Shown here: positions 41,372 through 49,605 of the stretch, piece after piece
How positions within the stretch are numbered: the first letter of the stretch is position 1
Layout of the letters: every line of letters starts with the position of its first letter
Assembly: GCF_023715465.1 (NCBI RefSeq)
Contig: NZ_JAMBOE010000018.1
Span: 1 to 64,000, forward strand
Length of the DNA stretch: 64,000 nucleotides
Reading direction: 5' to 3'
Origin: Paenibacillus macerans
GTDB taxonomy: Bacteria > Bacillota > Bacilli > Paenibacillales > Paenibacillaceae
Program-made: the position numbers and the translations under genes
Notes under the pieces: model-generated
Told to the model about the DNA's origin: nothing
The model's database searches: none
The model's input: the letters and a program-made list of their open reading frames with translations, nothing else

Positions 41372-42100
41372 TTAATGACTTAACAAACGACTAAGAAATG
41401 TTCGCGTCCGCTCTTCGCGCGGATTGGAAAAAAACTGCTCAGGCTGGGCCTCCTCCACGATTTGCCCCTGATCCATAAAAATAATCCGGTCAGCGACCTC
41501 CCGGGCGAACCCCATTTCGTGCGTGACCACCACCATCGTCATCCCTTCGCGGGCCAGCGTGCGCATCACGTCCAACACCTCCCCGACCATCTCGGGGTCG
41601 AGCGCCGATGTCGGCTCATCGAACAGCATGATTTTCGGCTTCATCGCCAGCCCTCGCGCGATAGCCACGCGCTGCTGCTGTCCACCTGACAGCTGGGACG
41701 GGTAGGCGTGGGCCTTTTCCGCGATACCGACCTTTTCCAAATAAAACATCGCCGTTTGCTCGGCTTCGGCCTTCGAGTTGCGCAGCACCTTGATCGGAGC
41801 AAGCGTAATATTGTCGATTACTTTTTTGTGCGGATACAGGTTGAAATGCTGAAAAACCATGCCGATATCGCGCCGGACCTTGTTGATGTCCGTTTTGCGG
41901 TCGTTCACCGGGACGCCGTTCACCGTCAGTTCGCCGCTTGTGATCGTTTCCAGACGGTTGACGCAGCGCAGCATCGTGCTTTTGCCGGAGCCGGACGGGC
42001 CGACGACAACTACGACTTCGCCCTCCTGAACATGGAGATTAATCCCCTTCAGAACATGGAAACTCCCGTAATGTTTATCCACCTCGTGAAACTGGATCAA
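41372..42100 (-). CDS. glnQ: Amino-acid ABC transporter ATPase
   Basis: A 242-residue ATPase, the usual size for this class: Walker A GPSGSGKST (about 34-42), Q-loop in FQHFNLYPHKKV, signature LSGGQQQRVAIARGLA, Walker B IMLFDEPTSALDPEM and switch His in VVVTHEMGFA. It powers glutamine-type uptake through GlnM/GlnP. First gene of the transporter run, with a GlnR/TnrA-type box 55-71 bp upstream. Confidence 0.93.
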   Translation of the reverse strand: MIQFHEVDKHYGSFHVLKGINLHVQEGEVVVVVGPSGSGKSTMLRCVNRLETITSGELTVNGVPVNDRKTDINKVRRDIGMVFQHFNLYPHKKVIDNITLAPIKVLRNSKAEAEQTAMFYLEKVGIAEKAHAYPSQLSGGQQQRVAIARGLAMKPKIMLFDEPTSALDPEMVGEVLDVMRTLAREGMTMVVVTHEMGFAREVADRIIFMDQGQIVEEAQPEQFFSNPREERTRTFLSRLLSH

Positions 42101-42154
42101 TCGCAGCCCTCCTTTGTTTGTCAGATCGTTTTTTACGACACTACGCAGGCCTTA

Positions 42155-42171
42155 TGTAAGTAATCGTAACA
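42155..42171. promoter_or_regulatory. GlnR/TnrA-type nitrogen-control box
   Basis: TGTAAGTAATCGTAACA fits the consensus TGTNA-N7-TNACA exactly. It lies upstream of glnQ and overlaps a possible -10 (TTACAT, after TTGAAT and 17 bp, on the minus strand), an arrangement suited to GlnR repression in nitrogen excess. The rest of 42172-42351 is AT-rich and shows no gene. Confidence 0.7.
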
Positions 42172-42351
42172 TTTGAATTCAACCTTACTTTAGAGACTAT
42201 AAAAAACTACATGATCCTACGGAAAATGAATTTACCGTTTTAAATTTAATTTTATTTAAGCGTTTTCTTGGTAGCTTGTTTCGTCTGCCCATTGGACAAG
42301 CGTCACCTTATCTGACACCGATCTCCCTCCCTTCTGATTATAAACCCGCAC

Positions 42352-42404
42352 AAAAAAAGAAGACCGTCCATCAGGTCATTCATCGACCTAAAGGACAGCC
42401 TTCT
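42352..42404 (-). terminator. Terminator after the universal stress protein gene
   Basis: On the minus strand AGAAGGCTGTCC and GGACGGTCTTCT pair, with an inner AGGTCG/CGACCT-like hairpin, followed by TTTTTTT. Confidence 0.75.
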
Positions 42405-42422
42405 AGCCTGCTGTTAATCTGG

Positions 42423-42866
42423 TTATTTAACGACCAGCACCGGGATTTGCGCGTGCTGAACGACGTTATGGCTGACGCTCCCGAGCACAAACTCGCGAAT
42501 GCCGCCCAGCCCGCGGCTGCCGATGACGATCAGATCGGCTCCGTTTTTGCCCGCATATTCGAGAATCGTCTCCGCCGCCGGGCCTTGCACAAGCTCCATC
42601 TTAGCGCTTAACCCGGCTTCTTTGATCCGCTTTTCCGCCTCATCCGCCGTTTTCGACGCCAGATTGAAATAATCCTGATTCATCGAAGCCGGGACCGGAG
42701 CAAATCCCTCGGCCACGTAAAACCGCGGAAAATCGTAAACATGAAGCACCACAAGCTCCGTATCCGGCGACAGCTTGGCCAGTTCGATCGCCTTGTCCAA
42801 CGCTTTGTTCGCCGCCTTCGAACCGTCATACGCAGCAACGATTTTGTTAAACAACATGCGTGACAC
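42423..42866 (-). CDS. Universal stress protein (UspA family)
   Basis: A 147-residue Usp domain with the start FNKIVAAYDGSKAANKALDKAIELA and the ATP-binding loop VIGSRGLGGIREFVLGSVSHNVVQHAQIPVLVVK (G-2x-G-9x-G-S type, in the last 40 residues). It should bind ATP and dimerise in the cytoplasm; such proteins are induced in stress and slow growth. It is preceded by the DUF1294 gene on the same strand with a 10-bp gap and probably is co-transcribed with it. Confidence 0.9.
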   Translation of the reverse strand: MSRMLFNKIVAAYDGSKAANKALDKAIELAKLSPDTELVVLHVYDFPRFYVAEGFAPVPASMNQDYFNLASKTADEAEKRIKEAGLSAKMELVQGPAAETILEYAGKNGADLIVIGSRGLGGIREFVLGSVSHNVVQHAQIPVLVVK

Positions 42867-42876
42867 CTCTCTTTTG

Positions 42877-43236
42877 TTATATTAGGAAATATCCGAAGAG
42901 TACGGCGTTGAGAAGCAGCAGCAGCGGAATGCCTAGCCTGAAGCTCAAATGTTTCGTCTTATGCCGCTTCGTATTCATCGCCAGCAGCACGCCAAGTGCC
43001 CCTCCGATCGCGGCCAGCAGAAACAAGGTTTTCTCGGGAATCCGTTCCCGCCTCTGCTTCGCGCGCTTTTTATCATCGGACATCACCAAATAGGCCACAA
43101 CATTAATAAACAAAAACCAAAACAGCAAAACCGTTCGCGTATGCGCCGCCTCCTTCCTGCTTGAGAGCATTCTAAGCGCTTGCCTTAAGTCCATTATAAC
43201 TTTATAGCCTGCATAAGCAAAAACGGCTTTAAACAA
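42877..43236 (-). CDS. DUF1294 membrane protein
   Basis: Translation from TTG at 43236 is supported by GAGGG six nt upstream, giving 119 residues. The C-terminal 85 residues are DUF1294: DDKKRAKQRRERIPEKTLFLLA followed by GGALGVLLAMNTKRHKTKHLSFRLGIPLLL, with three membrane helices. The basic RIPEK and HKT motifs are the family hallmarks. Function is unknown. The N-terminal 30 residues are variable. It lies directly before the stress protein gene. Confidence 0.82.
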   Translation of the reverse strand: MFKAVFAYAGYKVIMDLRQALRMLSSRKEAAHTRTVLLFWFLFINVVAYLVMSDDKKRAKQRRERIPEKTLFLLAAIGGALGVLLAMNTKRHKTKHLSFRLGIPLLLLLNAVLFGYFLI

Positions 43237-43283
43237 GGCATACCCTCAAAAGCTGACAGACAGGCGGAAGTGATGGGCCGTCT

Positions 43284-43406
43284 TTACATTCCGGCATCAT
43301 GTGACTCTATTTTAAACACATAATATTCTTTCATAGGCACAATAAACTTATCATAGGTCATCCGAAAATAAATGGTTGCTCCATTCGGAACATAAAGACC
43401 TTTCAT
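43284..43406 (-). CDS. Possible 40-residue protein
   Basis: An ATG at 43406 preceded by AAGGAA leads to a 40-codon ORF ending at 43284. The peptide (MKGLYVPNGATIYFRMTYDK... SHDAGM) is rich in aromatic residues and unlike the repeats around it. It is on the same strand as DUF1294, 47 bp upstream. I do not recognise it; it may be a relic of a larger gene. Confidence 0.35.
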   Translation of the reverse strand: MKGLYVPNGATIYFRMTYDKFIVPMKEYYVFKIESHDAGM

Positions 43407-43450
43407 GGTAATTCCTTGCTTCCTACAGGAACGATGAACCGTCGGCCTTC

Positions 43451-43652
43451 AAAATAGCGGAATTTTATGTTCTTATTATCCTGAGCCAGCGTGTTCATCG
43501 CCATTAGCGGAATTTATTGTACTTATTTTCCTGTGAATGGTCCAAAACGACGACATTTCCTTACGATTCGGGATGATAGCGACATAAATTTCCTCTATTT
43601 CTCCCAACTAGACGGATATCGCCGGAATAACGACCTTTTTTGTCCTTATGTT
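43451..43652. repeat. Tetrad element 8 (forward-forward-reverse-reverse)
   Basis: Units of about 30 bp: forward 43451-43480 and 43501-43530, reverse 43572-43601 and 43622-43652. Both pairs are spaced 50 bp; F2 to R1 is about 70. Forward: TAGCGGAATTTTATG / TAGCGGAATTTATTG ending CTTATTNTCC; reverse: GATAGCGACATAAATTTCC.. and GAATAACGACC...CTTATG. It is part of the 800-bp region before topB that has two tetrads. Confidence 0.8.
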
Positions 43653-43880
43653 TTTCGCTGGAATTTCTTAGGCTCAGGCAGCCTGATTTTTTGTAACTGG
43701 GCGAAGCGGCTATCAAGATCCAAAGCTGACATTGGATCAAAGAAGATAGTTTTCCCGGTTTTCGAGGCGACTTTGATGCGACTTTATGGTGAGATCCGGC
43801 AGTTTTGTGGTAAAGCGATCGTCTCACCTGAGCGTACCTGCTATCTACTCCAGTTTTTTGGTTCATAAGTTGAATGGAAT

Positions 43881-44066
43881 AGTTGCAAAAAGTGCAGTTA
43901 CTTACCCGGAAATGCTGCCACAGCGCTTGATTAAGTGTAAAACCTGCAATTACTCCGCTATCTTTCGAAAAATGAAGCTAAAAGTGAAGAAATAAATGTA
44001 CGAAATGCAATTAAACGAAAGATTGGGCAAATAGATGCAAGGTTAGTTGTAGGTTTTGCAATTAAC
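43881..44066. repeat. Tetrad element 9 (forward-forward-reverse-reverse)
   Basis: Forward: GTTGCAAAAAGTGCAGTTAC (43882-43901) and GTGTAAAACCTGCAATTACT (about 43935-43954); reverse-type partners AAATGTACGAAATGCAATTA (43994-44013) and AGTTGTAGGTTTTGCAATTA (44045-44064). Spacing is 52, 59 and 51 bp. It is the more diverged relative of the TGCAAAAGTGCA tetrad at 35995. It lies between tetrad 8 and the small gene at 44205. Confidence 0.6.
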
Positions 44067-44165
44067 GGTCCCAAACGCAAAGATTTTATTCGTACTCCGC
44101 CCGTACACCATCAGCGATTAAGCCGATTTAAGTTCTATGAAAATTGAATTATAAATTTATAATTT

Positions 44166-44190
44166 AAAAAAAGCTCCCCGCCAAGGGAGC
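44166..44190 (-). terminator. Terminator after the 45-residue gene
   Basis: On the minus strand GGCTCCCTTGGCGGGGAGC forms a short GC-rich stem and runs into TTTTTTT. It directly follows the small ORF at 44205-44342, which supports that ORF as a real gene. Confidence 0.75.
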
Positions 44191-44204
44191 CGACATCGTT
44201 TAAA

Positions 44205-44342
44205 TCAAGTTTCGTTTTTTGCAATTTCGTTCAGATTAGGGGGATAGTCCGCCTGTTTTTTCGGTTTAGCGGCGACGGTCTTCTCCAAAATGCTCGATTT
44301 GTTCTGCCGGTTTTCAGTATCTCGCGCTTTATGATGCGGCAC
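44205..44342 (-). CDS. Small basic/polar protein (45 residues), unknown
   Basis: GTG at 44342 preceded by GGAGGTGATGAGG gives a 45-residue, Lys/Asn-rich, soluble peptide (starts VPHHKARDTENRQNK, ends LNEIAKNET). It has its own terminator. Composition recalls small acid-soluble spore proteins, but it does not match one I know. An in-frame ATG at 44348 and the 63-codon frame to 44396 are alternative starts. Confidence 0.55.
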   Translation of the reverse strand: MPHHKARDTENRQNKSSILEKTVAAKPKKQADYPPNLNEIAKNET

Positions 44343-44469
44343 CCTCATCACCTCCAGTACGTAGCGTCCCGTAAAAGCGGCAGTTTTATGCGGCAATCCT
44401 TAGGTTGGGGCGCTCCCCTATGAATCTACGCTGCGTGAAACCCCTGCGCCTCCTCGGCCGGCAAATGGT

Positions 44470-46599
44470 TTACGAATTGTTCTTTTTCTCCATCGCCGCT
44501 TTCAGCAAATCGCCCAAATTGGAGCCGATCGATTCCGGTTTGGAGTATTGCTTGACGAGCTTCTGCTGTTCGCGTTTGTTCACATGCTTGTTGTCCTTGT
44601 CTTTGCCGAGCACCTCGGTAATTCCGCAAGACAGGCACTGTACGTACATTCCGGCTTTGCCTTCCTTCAGCTCCATCTTCTTGTGGCACTGTGGACAACG
44701 GCGGTTCGAAAGCCGCTTCTCCCCGGACCGGCGGTAGCCGCAATCCTCGGCCGGACAGACGAGCAGCAAGCCGCGCTTGGTTTTCTTCTCCAGCAGTCTC
44801 GTTCCGCAATCGGGACAATGACTGTTCGAGACATTATGCAGCTTGTAGGTCGCGTCGCTGTTTTTCACTCCTTGCACCAGCCCCACGGCCATCTCGCGGA
44901 TTCCTTGCAGGAACGGTTCCGGCTTGCCTTTGCCGCGGGCGATGCGTTCCAGCTCCGCCTCCCACCTGGCGGTTAATTCCGGTGTGCGCAGATCCGAAGG
45001 AGCCAGCTCGATCAGTTGCTTGCCTTTGCCGGTCGGGTGCAGGGAATTGCCCTGCCGCTCGATCGTGTCGGAGTTGACCAGCTTTTCGATGATATCCGCC
45101 CGCGTCGCCGGCGTTCCCAGGCCGTGCTTCTCCATTTGGGTCAGCAGGGCCGCTTCGGTGTAACGCTTCGGCGGCTGAGTCCGGCCGGGTGTTACCCGGC
45201 AGCGGGTCACCGTTATCGTCTCGCCCTGGCTTAGCTCCGGCAGCGCGCTGCTACCGTCCTCTTCGCGGTCGTCTTCGTCCTCGTCCACCGCTTCGCCGTC
45301 GTACACCGCACGCCAGCCGCTGTCTTTGATCGTCGTTCCCTTCGCGTGAAGCGTCTCCCCACCTGCCTCCACCGTAACACTGACTTGGTCGAAACGGGCC
45401 GGCGGATAAAACAAGCTGATAAATCGCCGCACGATCAAATCGTACAGCTTCCGCTCCTCCGTGCTTAACGCGTTCAGCAGCACGGTCTGCTCGGTCGGGA
45501 TAATGGCGTGGTGATCCGTCACCTTGCTGTCGTCAACGATGCGTTTGCTAATCGGCAGTGATTTCCGCAGCAGCGGACGCGCCAGCTGCGCGTAAGGCCC
45601 GACGGCGACGCTGGTCAGCCGCTCCTTCAGCGTATCCGCCATATCCGCGGTCAAATAACGCGAATCGGTCCGCGGATACGTGACCAGCTTGTGCTGTTCG
45701 TATAGCCGCTGCAGCACGTTCGACGTTTGCTTGGCCGAGAAGCCGAGCAGCCGGTTGGCGTCCCGCTGCAGTTCGGTTAAGTCGTAGGCGAGCGGATGCG
45801 GCACTGTTTTTTCATTTTTCACAAGCTTGACGATTTTGCCGGTCTTGCCTTCGAGTTTGCTTTTGAGGCCGGCCAACTGATCCGCGGCAAAAATGCGCGA
45901 ATCTCCGCCTGTCCCCCGCCACACCGCTTCAAACTTGCCAAAATCGGCGTGCAGGACACTGTACTCCTCGGAGCGGAAATGCATAATTTCGTTTTCCCGC
46001 TGCATGATCATGCCAAGCGTCGGCGTTTGCACGCGTCCGGCGGACAGCGGGGCGCCAAATTTGCAGGTCAGGGCCCGCGTCACGTTTAGCCCCACCATCC
46101 AGTCAGCCTCGGCCCGGCAGCGCGCCGATTGGTACAACCGCTCGTATTCGCTGCCCGGCTTCAGCGAAGCAAAACCTTCCTTGATCGCCTTATCCGTTTG
46201 CGAGGAGATCCACAGCCGCTTAAACGGCTTGTTCCATTTCACCATATCCATAATCCAGCGGGCCAGCAGTTCGCCTTCCCGGGCCGCGTCGGTCGCCACA
46301 ACCAGCTCGCCGACATCCTGACGGCGCATGAGCTGCTGCACCGCCTTAAACTGGTGGCTGCTTTCCCGCAGCACCTTCAGCTTCATTTTTCCCGGCAGGA
46401 TCGGCAAATCCTCTAAGGACCAGGTCCCGAATTTCCCGTCGTAATCCTCCGGTTCGGCCAAGCCCACCAAATGCCCCAGCGCCCAGGTAACCACGTACTT
46501 CGGTCCTTCAAAATGGCTCTTATGCTTATCGCGGCTGCCGATCACCCGGGCGATTTCCCGCGCGACCGACGGTTTTTCCGCCAATACCAACGTTTTCAT
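44470..46599 (-). CDS. topB: DNA topoisomerase III
   Basis: A 709-residue type IA topoisomerase that decatenates DNA. It has the Toprim start KTLVLAEKPSVAREIARVIG with catalytic Glu, the ATDAAREGELLARWI Toprim motif, the active-site Tyr in LVTYPRTDSRYL (about 306) and GRVQTPTLGMI. The end carries Cys clusters (CPDCGTRLLEKK, CPAEDCGY, CPQCHKK, VQCLSCG) that form one or two zinc ribbons, fitting a TopB rather than TopA role. It ends with a Lys/Asn-rich tail. A diverged copy of its middle lies just upstream at 46693-46757. Confidence 0.95.
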   Translation of the reverse strand: MKTLVLAEKPSVAREIARVIGSRDKHKSHFEGPKYVVTWALGHLVGLAEPEDYDGKFGTWSLEDLPILPGKMKLKVLRESSHQFKAVQQLMRRQDVGELVVATDAAREGELLARWIMDMVKWNKPFKRLWISSQTDKAIKEGFASLKPGSEYERLYQSARCRAEADWMVGLNVTRALTCKFGAPLSAGRVQTPTLGMIMQRENEIMHFRSEEYSVLHADFGKFEAVWRGTGGDSRIFAADQLAGLKSKLEGKTGKIVKLVKNEKTVPHPLAYDLTELQRDANRLLGFSAKQTSNVLQRLYEQHKLVTYPRTDSRYLTADMADTLKERLTSVAVGPYAQLARPLLRKSLPISKRIVDDSKVTDHHAIIPTEQTVLLNALSTEERKLYDLIVRRFISLFYPPARFDQVSVTVEAGGETLHAKGTTIKDSGWRAVYDGEAVDEDEDDREEDGSSALPELSQGETITVTRCRVTPGRTQPPKRYTEAALLTQMEKHGLGTPATRADIIEKLVNSDTIERQGNSLHPTGKGKQLIELAPSDLRTPELTARWEAELERIARGKGKPEPFLQGIREMAVGLVQGVKNSDATYKLHNVSNSHCPDCGTRLLEKKTKRGLLLVCPAEDCGYRRSGEKRLSNRRCPQCHKKMELKEGKAGMYVQCLSCGITEVLGKDKDNKHVNKREQQKLVKQYSKPESIGSNLGDLLKAAMEKKNNS

Positions 46600-46692
46600 G
46601 AGTTCTTTAGAAACACTCCTTTCCTCACTACATTATACCATTACCTATCTTCCGCGGAATCCACCGTTTCAAGCGGCTTCGTATTCCCATAT

Positions 46693-46757
46693 CCACACCG
46701 CTTCGCACTTGCCGAAATCGGCGTGCAGGACGCCGTACTCCTCCGAGCGGAAACATG
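46693..46757 (-). pseudogene. Fragment of a second topB gene
   Basis: On the minus strand the 65-bp piece translates FRSEEYGVLHADFGKCEAVW, which is nearly the topB segment FRSEEYSVLHADFGKFEAVW encoded at about 45920-45983. The DNA is close to 85% identical. Nothing around it continues the homology, so it is a remnant or an inserted duplicate. It lies 94 bp upstream of topB, before the J-protein gene. Confidence 0.8.
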
Positions 46758-46916
46758 AAATATGCGGGGCCCATAAGCTTTATCACTTACATAGCCGATA
46801 AAAATATGAGAAAACCTTTTATCGATTTGGAATTGAATTCCACGAATCTAATGTGAGGTATATAAAAATATGGATAAATCGGGTTTGACGCTCCCGAAAG
46901 GTGGTTCGAGTTTCAA

Positions 46917-48911
46917 ATGACCATCTGGGAACGATTAGGTATCGGCCGGACGGAAGATATCAAAGTCATTAAACGGGCCTATGCCAAACAGCTTAAAATA
47001 TATCACCCGGAGGACGATCCTACAGGTTATCAGGCTTTACGCGAGGCCTTCGACGCCGCCACGTCCTATGCCAAGAGACAGGCTTCCATGGTAGAAAAGG
47101 AACCGGCGGGAGAACGGCAAGCGGAACCGCTTCATACAGAATGGACGGAAACAGGGCATCCTGATGCTGCACCGGAGCCGGACGAGCCGGGGCCGCTTCT
47201 CCCGCCTCCCCGAATCCCGTTCGGCTCTCTTTGGAATGAGCTGGAGCCGGATGCAAGCGAACAAAGCGAAACGAACCGGCCGGCCCCGCCGGAATCTGCC
47301 CCAGAGTCCATTCCTGATTCCGCTCCGGTAAATGCGATCCGAACGGTTGAAGCGTTCCTGGAGCAAGCCGCCGCGCTGTATGACGATTTCCCGTCGCGAA
47401 TTTCCCCGGAGAAGTGGGTGGAGCTTCTGGATGCCGACGTGATGTGGAACATGGACGCCAAAGCGGTCATCGGGTTTCAGCTTCTGAAGTTCATGCAATC
47501 ACACCGGTATCTGCCCGCCGAAATTTGGCGGCTGCTTGAAAACAGTTTTGGCTGGCTGTATCTTTTGCAAGAATCGGAGCAATCCGACCATGATCCTGCC
47601 ATCGTTTCGTTTCTGATTTATTACAAGAGGCAGCTTGCCGACCCGGGCCTCCGCTATCGCTTTTTACTGGGTGCGGAGGGCATCGATACCGATAGATTTC
47701 TGCATGACCGGGATCAGGGACAGCTGGCCTTGGTTCGCAACGATTTAAAGAAGGCGATGGAGTTTTTAAAACAGGCTTACGCGATGTTCCCGGATGATCC
47801 CGATCTGCTTCGCCTGCTCGGCGAGCTCTATCTTCGCGAAGGCGATAAAGAGAAGGCGCTTGCTATGTTCGAGCGTTTGGTCGTGCTGGCGCCTGGGGAA
47901 ATCGACGGATATCTGTACCGAGTGCGGATTTGGCGAGATCTGGGGCAACCCGAACGGACGGCAGAAGAATGTCGGCTTATCTTGTCTCGCTGGCCGAACC
48001 GGAGCGAAATCGCCATTTTAATGGCGCAAGCCTTAGAAAGGCTAAGCAATCGCGATGAAGCAGAGAAATACCTGAAGCAAGCGATACAACCCGGCGCTTC
48101 CGACGCCCCGGCGGACCGCTCTCTCGGCACTCCTGCTCCTTCCGGCGAAGGTAAGCGGTGGAAGCTGTTTTTTAACTGGCCTATTCTCCTGCATTTGTCG
48201 CTTTCGCTTGTCCTTGCTTTATCTCTGATCGTATGCCTGTACTACTATAGGGAGAATATCCATACCCGTACGCCGGAAACGATTGCCGGAGCGCAAGAAC
48301 TGATCGGCATGGACGAGCAGCGTTATGCTGAACTAACCATTAAGAATGTCACGGACATACACCTGGGCAAATATTTAACCAGCGATGGTAAGGTTGTCTT
48401 TCAAAATGAAGACTACGCCTTTATCCATGCTGACTACTATGAAAACCTGTTAGGACATGTTTTTCTCGGGGAGTTTTCCGAAAAACAACTGATCGTTCTG
48501 GCGGATTACACACTTGGCCTGCTAGATGACCGGAAGGAGATAAACATTAAAGGCTATGTTCATCCCCTAGATACGGACATGAAAACGTCAGTGAGCAGAA
48601 TGCTGCAGTGGGAACCGGCATATCCCGCCGATTCTACCGAAAGACTTCTGGAAGCTTACCAACACGACTTAAATAAAGTTTCGAGCTCCCAATCGGAGGA
48701 ATCCACCGTATCCGTCCCGGAATTTCAGCCCGTATACTTTGAAGTCGCCAAACCGCAGGTAAAATCGGAATTCACAATACCGAACCTGCTGCTCTTCGGA
48801 TTTCTGTTGGCACTGTGGATTTACAGTCTGTATCGGCTTGCTTTCGAATACCGAAAGGTACGCCTGCTAATCACAATCTTAGACTTGAGGGGACAAAACG
48901 ATGCGGGTTAA
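46917..48911 (+). CDS. Membrane J-protein with TPR repeats (DjlB/DjlC-like), copy 1
   Basis: A 664-residue protein. Residues 1-65 are a J-domain: TIWERLGIGRTEDIKVIKRAYAKQL and then IYHPEDDPTGYQALREAF. The HPD tripeptide is HPE, as in the DjlB/DjlC subgroup of HscC co-chaperones. A disordered Pro/Glu linker follows (66-140), then helical TPR-like repeats (about 270-390), a membrane helix (about 415-440) and a second one near 620-640. Its partner is probably the HscC Hsp70 at 61338-63038. Its stop overlaps the DUF1266 gene. Confidence 0.82.
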   Translation: MTIWERLGIGRTEDIKVIKRAYAKQLKIYHPEDDPTGYQALREAFDAATSYAKRQASMVEKEPAGERQAEPLHTEWTETGHPDAAPEPDEPGPLLPPPRIPFGSLWNELEPDASEQSETNRPAPPESAPESIPDSAPVNAIRTVEAFLEQAAALYDDFPSRISPEKWVELLDADVMWNMDAKAVIGFQLLKFMQSHRYLPAEIWRLLENSFGWLYLLQESEQSDHDPAIVSFLIYYKRQLADPGLRYRFLLGAEGIDTDRFLHDRDQGQLALVRNDLKKAMEFLKQAYAMFPDDPDLLRLLGELYLREGDKEKALAMFERLVVLAPGEIDGYLYRVRIWRDLGQPERTAEECRLILSRWPNRSEIAILMAQALERLSNRDEAEKYLKQAIQPGASDAPADRSLGTPAPSGEGKRWKLFFNWPILLHLSLSLVLALSLIVCLYYYRENIHTRTPETIAGAQELIGMDEQRYAELTIKNVTDIHLGKYLTSDGKVVFQNEDYAFIHADYYENLLGHVFLGEFSEKQLIVLADYTLGLLDDRKEINIKGYVHPLDTDMKTSVSRMLQWEPAYPADSTERLLEAYQHDLNKVSSSQSEESTVSVPEFQPVYFEVAKPQVKSEFTIPNLLLFGFLLALWIYSLYRLAFEYRKVRLLITILDLRGQNDAG

Positions 48912-49548
48912 ATCTTTACTGAAACAACCCACCTTCTATCATTGGATGACCGCACCGCTGTTTAATGCGGGAACGGTTCACTTCGGGAAACTCCGCAGTT
49001 ATCATACGCTGGATACCTGCCCGAAATCCGGGCTCAAGGCTTGGCTGATATTTCAGGGAGTGCGCGATGGTAACAGTTATCATAACCAACGAAGGTGGCT
49101 GCTGTATGAAGGATATCGCAAGGAGTTTAACGAACTTTCCGAAACGTTATCTTCCTTGTCGTTTGAGGCCCGAGTACGGCACCTGTCGTCAGCCGAAGCG
49201 CAGGGCAAGAACGAAGCGCCAACGCTGGCTTGCGTACATCAATTAATGAATGTTGTTCCTCCGGCCACGATCGCGGCCTTTGATTTCGCCCTGCTGGTAG
49301 CCTTAAATAAAGCGGGGGAGCGGTTAAATCTGCTGGACGGGAAAGAGGCGGCTTTCTCCAACATGGACGCCGTCAAAATCGTCCAATCCAAATACGCCAG
49401 CTGGTATGAATTTTATAGCGGATGTATCGCGGGAGTCTACTTCCGGAACCCGCCCAAGGATACGGCCACATTGCTGCCCGCCTATGCCCAAAGCCTGCTG
49501 GAATTTTCCCGGATTCCCCCCTCCATACGCTGGGATTATCCGTTTTAA
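48901..49548 (+). CDS. DUF1266-family protein, copy 1
   Basis: A 215-residue protein whose C-terminal part holds the DUF1266 pattern: a paired helix set, then AVKIVQSKYASWYEFYSGCIAGVYF (about 165-190), where SxW and the following G..F are the typical residues. It overlaps the upstream J-protein by 11 bp, so coupled. In E. coli the DUF1266 proteins YbeR and YbeU sit next to hscC and djl genes, and the same link is seen here. Function unknown. The stop is followed by a shared terminator. Confidence 0.75.
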   Translation: MRVKSLLKQPTFYHWMTAPLFNAGTVHFGKLRSYHTLDTCPKSGLKAWLIFQGVRDGNSYHNQRRWLLYEGYRKEFNELSETLSSLSFEARVRHLSSAEAQGKNEAPTLACVHQLMNVVPPATIAAFDFALLVALNKAGERLNLLDGKEAAFSNMDAVKIVQSKYASWYEFYSGCIAGVYFRNPPKDTATLLPAYAQSLLEFSRIPPSIRWDYPF

Positions 49549-49555
49549 ATGAACA

Positions 49556-49603
49556 AAGCCAACCCCCGATCAGGCCGTTAGTTAGGCTTCGGGGCGTTGG
49601 CTT
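49556..49603. terminator. Bidirectional terminator after DUF1266 copy 1
   Basis: AAGCCAACCCCCG and CGGGGCGTTGGCTT pair around a 20-nt loop, between the convergent genes ending at 49548 and 49606. Confidence 0.8.
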
Positions 49604-49605
49604 CG

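Noticed and set aside
44691..46416. Plus-strand ORFs within topB
   Set aside because: They are antisense shadows of a well-supported topoisomerase gene.
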